From Gammaproteobacteria bacterium (lineage in GTDB: Bacteria > Pseudomonadota > Gammaproteobacteria > Pseudomonadales > Azotimanducaceae), in assembly GCA_009845835.1 (NCBI GenBank), contig VXYV01000025.1, positions 3,888 through 53,718 of the forward strand: 49,831 bases of DNA. The letters run 5' to 3'. The notes below the pieces were generated by a model. The model did not search any database. It saw only the letters and a list, made by a program, of their open reading frames with translations, and was not told the DNA's origin. Numbering within the stretch: position 1 is the first letter of the stretch; every line of letters starts with the position of its first letter. A program made the translations under genes and the position numbers. This document shows positions 44,483 to 49,831 of the stretch, piece after piece.

Positions 44483-46552
44483 GACCCATGCCTGATGTTC
44501 GGCAATCACAGGTGCGATCACTAAACTGACTATAGCCATAACGTTGATAAGGATGTTCATACTTGGACCAGACGTGTCCTTAAATGGGTCACCAACAGTA
44601 TCGCCTACGACTGTCGCAGCATGTGTATCTGAACCCTTTAGGTGACCTTCTCCTAACGCTCCTTTTTCAACGTGTTTTTTGGCATTATCCCAAGCGCCAC
44701 CGGCATTTGCCATCGTTAGCGCAAGCAGCACGCAGCCCACAAGTCCACCACCTAACAAACCACCAAGAGCTTTTGCGCCTAAGCCAAATCCTACTAAGGG
44801 TGGTAAAAATATCGCGATAGCTCCAGGAAGAAACATTCGCGTAAGCGCAGCATCTGTGGCAATCTTGATACATTTTTCATGGTCTGGACTAGCTGTACCT
44901 TCTCTTAGTCCTGAGATTTCACGAAACTGTCGACGAATTTCTTCAATCATCTTTTCGGCCGCTGAACCCACTGCGCTCATCGTAAGTGAAGCAATGAAGA
45001 AAGCTGTCAAGCCACCGATAAATAGACCGACTAACACTAAAGGATCGCCAATGTTGAGAACAAATTCCACATCGTGAACACTAATTGCTTCGATAAATGC
45101 TGCGATAATTGCTAGTGCAGCCAAGGCAGCCGCACCAATCGCAAACCCCTTACCCATGGCTGCGGTAGTATTTCCTAGTTCATCCAATGAATCGGTAATT
45201 TTTCGTACATCTTCTCCGAGTCCTCCCATTTCCGCAATTCCCCCTGCGTTGTCGGCGACCGGGCCGTAAGCATCTACTGCCATCGTCATACCAACCGTTG
45301 CTAACAAACCTACTGCTGCAATACCTACGCCATAGAGTCCCGTGATTGAGGTTGAAATAAAAATAATCGCCGCAATACTCAAAATCGGTATAACAACGGA
45401 CTGCATGCCAGTCGCTAGACCGGAAATTAAAACTGTAGCTGCTCCGGTTTTACCTTGTTCCGCTATTCTCTGTATTGGTCGTCCTGATGTGTAGTACTCG
45501 GTTGTCAACCCAATAATTATTCCACCGATCGCACCGGTTAACACACACCACCACAGATTGACACTTAATTGTGAAAATTGGGTCACTAAGAAGAATGCAC
45601 CAATGATGAACAGAATGGGAGTTACTGTCATGCCTAGTCGTAATGCCAACGCTGGGTTACGATTTGATTGCGTACGTACTAGTACAATTCCAAGGATCGA
45701 ACAAATTAGACCTAACGATGCTAGCGCTAAGGGTAAGAACATAATCACCCCCCTGACTTCGTCGGGATTCACTACACCTGCAAAGAGGTTCATTACGGCA
45801 TCGGAACTTAGCGTTGAGGCAATTGCTATGCTGGCGATCATGGAACCGCAATAGGATTCGAAAATGTCTGAACCCATACCCGCTATATCTCCAACGTTAT
45901 CGCCTACGTTATCGGCAATGACACCGGGATTTCTAGGATCATCTTCAGGGATGTTTTCTTCGGTTTTACCGACTAGATCTGCACCTACGTCAGCACTCTT
46001 TGTGTAAATTCCACCCCCGACACGAGAAAATAACGCGACGGTCGAAGCACCCATGCCAAAACCATGAATGTGATGTGCATTGACAGGATCGCTTCCAAAC
46101 AGGTAATAAACTAATCCAAGTCCTAAGAGTCCAAGTGACGCAACTGCTAATCCCATGATAGAACCGCCAAAGAAGGCTGCCGATAAAGCCGCAGCTGGTC
46201 CTTTAACTTGTGCCGCTGTTGTCGTGCGTACATTTGCTTTGGTAGCGGTATACATACCGAACCAACCCGCACCTGCTGAGGCAAAAGCCCCAAATACAAA
46301 AGCGACTGCGGTCTTCCATCCCAAGTGTTGAGAATCAAGCATCAGCAGTATGAGCAGAATGATGGCAAAGATTGCCAGCAAAATATATTCTCGTCGCATA
46401 AAGGTCATCGCACCATCATGAATTTGTTGAGCGATTTCTCTAACCTTTGCTTCGCCTTCCGGATAACGTTTTACGAGCAAATAAATGACAAACGCGGCGA
46501 TTAGTCCTACGATTCCAAGAATTGGCGGAATCAAGGTCAGGTTATGGTCCAT
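44465..46552 (-). CDS. hppA: Membrane-bound ion-translocating pyrophosphatase
   Basis: HppA hydrolyses PPi and pumps H+ or Na+ out of the cytoplasm. The 695 residues hold about 16 helices and the signature DVGADLVGK (188-196), [29 protein letters not shown] and [30 protein letters not shown] has alanine (A464) and glycine (G467) where K+-independent enzymes have lysine and threonine, so a K+-dependent enzyme is predicted; H+ versus Na+ cannot be decided. A strong Shine-Dalgarno AAAGGAGA precedes the ATG. The convergent neighbour pfp also uses PPi. Confidence 0.96.
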   Translation of the reverse strand: MDHNLTLIPPILGIVGLIAAFVIYLLVKRYPEGEAKVREIAQQIHDGAMTFMRREYILLAIFAIILLILLMLDSQHLGWKTAVAFVFGAFASAGAGWFGMYTATKANVRTTTAAQVKGPAAALSAAFFGGSIMGLAVASLGLLGLGLVYYLFGSDPVNAHHIHGFGMGASTVALFSRVGGGIYTKSADVGADLVGKTEENIPEDDPRNPGVIADNVGDNVGDIAGMGSDIFESYCGSMIASIAIASTLSSDAVMNLFAGVVNPDEVRGVIMFLPLALASLGLICSILGIVLVRTQSNRNPALALRLGMTVTPILFIIGAFFLVTQFSQLSVNLWWCVLTGAIGGIIIGLTTEYYTSGRPIQRIAEQGKTGAATVLISGLATGMQSVVIPILSIAAIIFISTSITGLYGVGIAAVGLLATVGMTMAVDAYGPVADNAGGIAEMGGLGEDVRKITDSLDELGNTTAAMGKGFAIGAAALAALAIIAAFIEAISVHDVEFVLNIGDPLVLVGLFIGGLTAFFIASLTMSAVGSAAEKMIEEIRRQFREISGLREGTASPDHEKCIKIATDAALTRMFLPGAIAIFLPPLVGFGLGAKALGGLLGGGLVGCVLLALTMANAGGAWDNAKKHVEKGALGEGHLKGSDTHAATVVGDTVGDPFKDTSGPSMNILINVMAIVSLVIAPVIAEHQAWVSYLPW

Positions 46553-46556
46553 AAGT

Positions 46557-46564
46557 TCTCCTTT
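46557..46564 (-). promoter_or_regulatory. Strong ribosome binding site of hppA
   Basis: AAAGGAGA on the minus strand sits four bases before the ATG at 46552. It is the best Shine-Dalgarno in the window and suggests high translation of hppA. Confidence 0.65.
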
Positions 46565-46662
46565 GAACTCGATGAAATGGGTGAATTAGATGGAAGTAAA
46601 ACAGAATTGAAATATGATAAAGAAAGGTCAATTAACTTCTCCAGTTAATCAACGGGTACAAG

Positions 46663-47109
46663 TCAAGAATCGCCCTGAACGACAAATTCATGTGAAAAAA
46701 CCTCGCCATCTTTGGTCTTGAATTCAATCACATGTGTTGTCGTTTCACCGTTTTGAACTCCGAAAAGCATAAGGTGGTGTCCGCCCGGTTTCAAATTGAG
46801 AGATTGACTAGGTTTTATTTCCAATTGTTCTAGGAACTTCATTTGGTGTGTTCCTTGACTTTTCGTTGTAACGTGGAACTCGATTTTCTCGATTGTTGAA
46901 CTGTTTGCTTCGGTAAATACGAGAGGTTCTACTCGATTGTTTTGAATCTGAACATACCCGGCGGTTGTTGTTCTTGTACCAATGAGAGGACGGATCCAGC
47001 CGTTTTCAAATTCGACTTCAACTGGTGGCTTGGAACAACCACTCAAAAGCACTAATAGTGAGGTACCCACCATCAGCCAAAAGATTGTTTCTCTGCCAGC
47101 AATTCTCAC
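46663..47109 (-). CDS. PCuAC-family copper chaperone lipoprotein
   Basis: The 148-residue protein has a lipoprotein signal (hydrophobic residues 9-24, lipobox LSGC with C25) and a PCuAC domain. The copper motif H-x10-M-x21-H-x-M is intact as H79, M90, H112 and M114 (FHVTT, HQMKF, PGGHHLMLFG). Such proteins deliver Cu(I) to the CuA site of cytochrome c oxidase in the periplasm. No cytochrome oxidase gene is nearby in the window. It lies downstream of tRNA-Phe on the same strand. Confidence 0.88.
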   Translation of the reverse strand: MRIAGRETIFWLMVGTSLLVLLSGCSKPPVEVEFENGWIRPLIGTRTTTAGYVQIQNNRVEPLVFTEANSSTIEKIEFHVTTKSQGTHQMKFLEQLEIKPSQSLNLKPGGHHLMLFGVQNGETTTHVIEFKTKDGEVFSHEFVVQGDS

Positions 47110-47207
47110 GCTTGAAACATCTTGTGACGCGTACCCAAGGTTTGTGATAGCAAGTGAACGTGCATGACTTTAGCTTGATTTAGGTGAATGTGTCTGTTTT
47201 TGGTGAG

Positions 47208-47283
47208 TGGTGGCCAGGGGCAGAATTGAACTGCCGACACGAGGATTTTCAGTCCACTGCTCTACCGACTGAGCTACCTGGCC
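47208..47283 (-). tRNA. tRNA-Phe (anticodon GAA)
   Basis: Read on the minus strand, this 76-base sequence folds into a standard cloverleaf: acceptor GGCCAGG pairing with CCTGGCC, D-arm AGCTCAGTCGGTAGAGCA, anticodon loop CTGAAAA with GAA, T-arm with GTTCAATTC and encoded CCA end. Sequence and anticodon match bacterial tRNA-Phe. The tRNA sits between the copper lipoprotein gene and the MvaI-type restriction-modification system. Confidence 0.97.
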
Positions 47284-47604
47284 GCGAAGTATATCGGCAG
47301 ACGAAATTTTAAGGATAGGAAAATAGGCGCGATTACATCCAAACGGAGCAATGGGATGGTCGGGTAAACCATTGAAGGCGACTAGCACAATCATCAAGTA
47401 ATTGTTGATTTGCTTCGTCGACTATGCCGAATTCCAAAAGTTTACTGTTGTACCAGTCTTATGAACGAGACGAAATCAACAATGAATCGAACTGAAGCTC
47501 TGACTTGCGGACTCCTGCAACCTTAAAGTGAATCACATTTTCATGGGTTGTGCTTGCCCAAATAAATTGGTCTCACGAACTGAGAAGTAAATTGGATGAC
47601 TTGA
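47284..47604. other. Intergenic region between tRNA-Phe and the restriction gene
   Basis: The first 60 bases should contain the tRNA-Phe promoter. The rest is the 3' flank of the restriction endonuclease gene and holds no convincing frame, terminator with T-tract or repeat. No direct repeat of the tRNA 3' end, which would mark an integration site, was seen. Confidence 0.5.
47288..47293 (-). promoter_or_regulatory. Likely -10 box of tRNA-Phe
   Basis: TATACT on the minus strand lies five bases upstream of the tRNA 5' end, followed by a GC-rich discriminator (TCGCGG), as in stringently controlled stable RNA promoters. No good -35 hexamer is seen at the usual spacing, and the spacing to the mature end would be short, so the call is tentative. 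Confidence 0.3.
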
Positions 47605-48306
47605 TCAAATTTCTAGATCTATCGAAATTTCAAACAACAGTTCAAGAGATTCTTCTCGTACTCGAAACCCGGTCCCGTGATTTCTAGCTCCCTTGGTTCC
47701 TTTATCGTGCAATCGCAAGTCGATAACAATGTCGCCGTCTTGGATGCAGGTTCGTAAGATCTCCTGAGAGGGACTACCTGATAACAGTGTTGCTTGGTGA
47801 TAATTGAAGTATTCAACTCCGTCTCTTTCTTCCACGATTGCTTTTACTAACAATAGGTTGTTCAATTTGTCAGTGAATCGTTGAACAACATCCGATAAAC
47901 TCCACTCTAGTATGATGTTTTGGTCGACACTTTGGTTTATGCAAATACTCCCCTCGTCCACTGAAACTTGTAAACCACGGGGATTTGGAGTAGATGTAAC
48001 ACTTTGGTATAACCCTAGTCTACCATCTCGGTCCTCTGAGCCGTAGCGTTTTATTGCCGTCATTGGATCCATTTTCCATACAGCCCTGTTAAACGTGAAT
48101 AGAGTAGTCAGTCCAGAGTGTCCTTCTCTTCGTGTTTTCAGTTCAAACTCACCTATGTCAGGCAAGTACAAATTGTTTTCGTCAATTCCTAACAAAATCT
48201 CCAACGTGTATCCGACTCCCGTTGGTCCCTTTCGTTTTGTTCGTATGAAACCTCGAGACTTAATCTCGGATAATAGAGCTCTGATTTTGTCTCGTGTCCA
48301 CCGCAC
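47605..48306 (-). CDS. MvaI/BcnI-family type II restriction endonuclease
   Basis: The 233-residue enzyme has the MvaI/BcnI signature: GPTGVGYTLEILLGIDENN (27-45), then the catalytic LPDIGEFELKTRR with D50, E55 and K57, and NHGTGFRVREE near the C-terminus with the family histidine. Members cut CC-N-GG-type sites as monomers (MvaI at CCWGG, BcnI at CCSGG), but the site of this enzyme is unknown. The GTG start follows the methyltransferase TAA with no spacing, so the two are coupled. Confidence 0.92.
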   Translation of the reverse strand: MRWTRDKIRALLSEIKSRGFIRTKRKGPTGVGYTLEILLGIDENNLYLPDIGEFELKTRREGHSGLTTLFTFNRAVWKMDPMTAIKRYGSEDRDGRLGLYQSVTSTPNPRGLQVSVDEGSICINQSVDQNIILEWSLSDVVQRFTDKLNNLLLVKAIVEERDGVEYFNYHQATLLSGSPSQEILRTCIQDGDIVIDLRLHDKGTKGARNHGTGFRVREESLELLFEISIDLEI

Positions 48307-49545
48307 TTATGTCGTGTTCCTACAAACGACAATATACTCTGATGTCATTGTCGACGATTGAACCCCCTTCAAGTTTGACGGTGAGTTTCGAGATGGCATT
48401 ACTTTGTTACAAATATTCCTAACAAATATGGACTCGAAAGTCATTCCTTGACTTGTGAGAAAGGATGCCGTGATTTGATCCAGGGGAATTGTTTGATTCT
48501 TCACGAGGCGATTCCCAACAATAAAACAAACAATTCCATTTGGTTTTAGATACTTACATACATTGCGTAAAGCTCGGTAATATCCATCAAAAAAATCTGT
48601 AACAACTGAAGCGCGTTTAGAATCTAGTTCTTCAATTCGTTTGATGGTTTCAGATAGCACTTCGACGTTAGAAACACCATTTCCCGAGTTTTTCTTGTTC
48701 CCTAGTGACTTTTTGTAATAGTTTGGTTCAGCTTCGAATTCCGGTGTCAGATCGTTCGTCCATTCAAATCCGAAACTTGTGTACTGTTCGTATGCCACAG
48801 TCGTACCACTATCCCCGTATGGTGGGGATGTCAAGATCATGTCTACTTCTAAGTCAAATTCAAGGTTTGCATCCACATCTGCCCGGTGAAGGTGAATGGA
48901 CGTACTAGGCAACTTGTTCTGTGTAAACACCTCACACATAATTTCCGAGTGATTGAGAAAAAGGGGGATAACTTCGTTTTTTGAGTTGTTTCTCTTTGAT
49001 TCAGGCATCCGGTATCTTTTAAACTCGCCGTTGCGCGTGTACGATTGATGACGGCAAACATATGCCAAACAAGCCAAGAAAAAACTTTTGTGACGATAGT
49101 CTTTCGACTTTAAAACGTGCCGGATCCTACCGAGATCTAATACAACTTTGGGATCATACCAAGTATCAATGTTTCTGATCGAAGGTATGTCAACATCTTG
49201 ACTATTAGAAACAGCGTCTTTTATGTCTTCTAACTCGTCATAGAGTGTTACTTTGTCATAAGTAGAAGTTTTAACTTTGGAAATCAACATTGCAATGGGG
49301 TTGATGTCAAATCCTATAACATCGTGTTTGCGCAATACTCCCTGTAATAGTGTTACTCCGCTCCCACAAAAAGGGTCGAGGATTGTAGAACGAGGTTTGT
49401 TGATGTACTTCTCGAGAAGATAATCGACGAGTAAAGGATGGAGCATCGCCGGGTAGGGATGAATCTTGTGACGACCACTCAATAATTGTTTGCCTCTAAA
49501 GGAGAGCGAATCGTTTTCAGTTCTGGGAAAGTACGAAGGTTCCAC
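48307..49545 (-). CDS. N4-cytosine DNA methyltransferase of the MvaI/BcnI-type system
   Basis: The 412-residue AdoMet-dependent enzyme has motif I ILDPFCGSGVT (55-65) before catalytic motif IV TSPPYGDSGTTVAYEQYT (239-256), the order of alpha/gamma-type enzymes. TSPPYGDS with TTVAYEQ is typical of N4-cytosine methyltransferases that protect CC-N-GG sites. It precedes its endonuclease, again host protection first. The start is GTG at 49545. A 13-bp inverted repeat lies 20-52 bases upstream and may control it. No separate C-protein gene is present, so self-regulation by the methyltransferase is one option. Confidence 0.92.
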   Translation of the reverse strand: MEPSYFPRTENDSLSFRGKQLLSGRHKIHPYPAMLHPLLVDYLLEKYINKPRSTILDPFCGSGVTLLQGVLRKHDVIGFDINPIAMLISKVKTSTYDKVTLYDELEDIKDAVSNSQDVDIPSIRNIDTWYDPKVVLDLGRIRHVLKSKDYRHKSFFLACLAYVCRHQSYTRNGEFKRYRMPESKRNNSKNEVIPLFLNHSEIMCEVFTQNKLPSTSIHLHRADVDANLEFDLEVDMILTSPPYGDSGTTVAYEQYTSFGFEWTNDLTPEFEAEPNYYKKSLGNKKNSGNGVSNVEVLSETIKRIEELDSKRASVVTDFFDGYYRALRNVCKYLKPNGIVCFIVGNRLVKNQTIPLDQITASFLTSQGMTFESIFVRNICNKVMPSRNSPSNLKGVQSSTMTSEYIVVCRNTT

Positions 49546-49564
49546 TTGCTCTAGTGCATCTTGT

Positions 49565-49597
49565 TTCTATACAGTAACTATATTTTACTGTATAGAA
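49565..49597. promoter_or_regulatory. 13-bp inverted repeat upstream of the methyltransferase gene
   Basis: TTCTATACAGTAA (49565-49577) pairs perfectly with TTACTGTATAGAA (49585-49597) across the seven-base spacer CTATATT. It is 20 bases upstream of the GTG start and overlaps possible -10 sequence (TATAGT on the minus strand, 49582-49577). The position and symmetry fit an operator of the restriction-modification system; a hairpin in the 5' leader is the alternative. Confidence 0.55.
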
Positions 49598-49693
49598 GTT
49601 TAGTTTGGGTTATACATTGAGACTTTTAGAAATTTTATATTGGAGCATTCCTATGTAAAAGAATCTGCTTAATTACACATTCATGTATATAAC

Positions 49694-49831
49694 TTATCCC
49701 CTAGCCATCATTTTCCGAAGATCTTCCAATGAACAGTATGTTCCAGCTTTGTTCGCAGCGCTCGCGGCCAATGCCACACGTTGAACAGCTAAGTTTGCTG
49801 GTGTCGGAATCCCGTGTTTGCGACCTAGCGC
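49694..49831 (-). CDS. C-terminal fragment, possibly 2-dehydropantoate 2-reductase family
   Basis: The window cuts this gene; only 45 C-terminal residues before the TAA remain. The text LGRKHGIPTPANLAVQRVAL resembles the C-terminal helix of ketopantoate-reductase (PanE/ApbA)-type proteins, where GxPTP is conserved. The last part, YCSLEDLRKMMARG, is not specific. The family call is tentative. The gene is upstream of the restriction-modification system on the same strand, 148 bases from its start. Confidence 0.45.
   Translation of the reverse strand, partial: ALGRKHGIPTPANLAVQRVALAASAANKAGTYCSLEDLRKMMARG

Noticed and set aside
44679-45077. 132-codon plus-strand frame inside hppA
   Set aside because: Antisense to a certain gene.
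47170-47397. 75-codon minus-strand frame across tRNA-Phe
   Set aside because: It includes the whole tRNA; the encoded peptide is the translation of the tRNA itself.
1-49831. CRISPR arrays, IS elements, prophage genes
   Set aside because: No regularly spaced direct repeats, transposases, integrases or phage structural genes were found on either strand.

Overview
The window looks like a chromosomal segment of a gammaproteobacterium of moderate GC. The main evidence is a complete 13-gene complex I operon in the Escherichia coli order with nuoC and nuoD fused, plus mpl, apaG and a full tripartite TRAP transporter. A proton- or sodium-pumping pyrophosphatase beside a pyrophosphate-type phosphofructokinase suits an environmental, possibly marine, lineage. 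No 16S or other species marker is present, so the genus cannot be named. Shine-Dalgarno sequences are often weak, and GTG or TTG starts are common.

Layout. Positions 1-2926 (minus strand): a partial membrane-anchored protein, a PmeII-family restriction endonuclease overlapping its DNA methyltransferase, and two small four-helix membrane proteins. Positions 3145-17679 (plus): nuoABCDEFGHIJKLMN, almost every junction overlapping or abutting. Positions 17.9-32.5 kb: a defence-type island between nuo and apaG/TRAP. It holds a 1420-residue Mrr-nuclease/STAND NTPase protein, a phospholipase D-type nuclease, a two-gene unit (zinc-finger-like protein plus DUF488 protein with an N-terminal SocA/DUF4065-like domain), a divergent methyltransferase-HNH protein, and a two-gene unit of a SIR2 NADase-like protein plus a 938-residue helical protein. 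Positions 32.8-36.3 kb (plus): apaG and the three TRAP genes. A gene-free 1.2 kb follows. Positions 37.5-40.5 kb (plus): an acyltransferase overlapping an acyl-CoA dehydrogenase. Positions 40.5-43.0 kb (minus): mpl and two related membrane proteins. Positions 43.2-46.6 kb: pfp and hppA, convergent. Positions 46.7-47.3 kb (minus): a PCuAC-type copper lipoprotein and tRNA-Phe(GAA). Positions 47.6-49.5 kb (minus): an MvaI/BcnI-family restriction-modification system with a 13-bp inverted repeat just upstream. The right edge cuts a gene that may be a ketopantoate-reductase relative.

How the genes work together. Complex I, the pumping pyrophosphatase and PPi-phosphofructokinase are energy-conserving functions; the last two share pyrophosphate as a currency. 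The TRAP transporter, acyl-CoA dehydrogenase and acyltransferase fit organic-acid and fatty-acyl metabolism. About 18 kb of the window serves defence: two type II restriction-modification systems and at least four further units using nuclease, NAD-depleting or NTPase-sensor logic. The best candidates for something undescribed are the DUF488/zinc-finger pair (24871-26585) and the SIR2/938-residue pair (28712-32370 or slightly further upstream).
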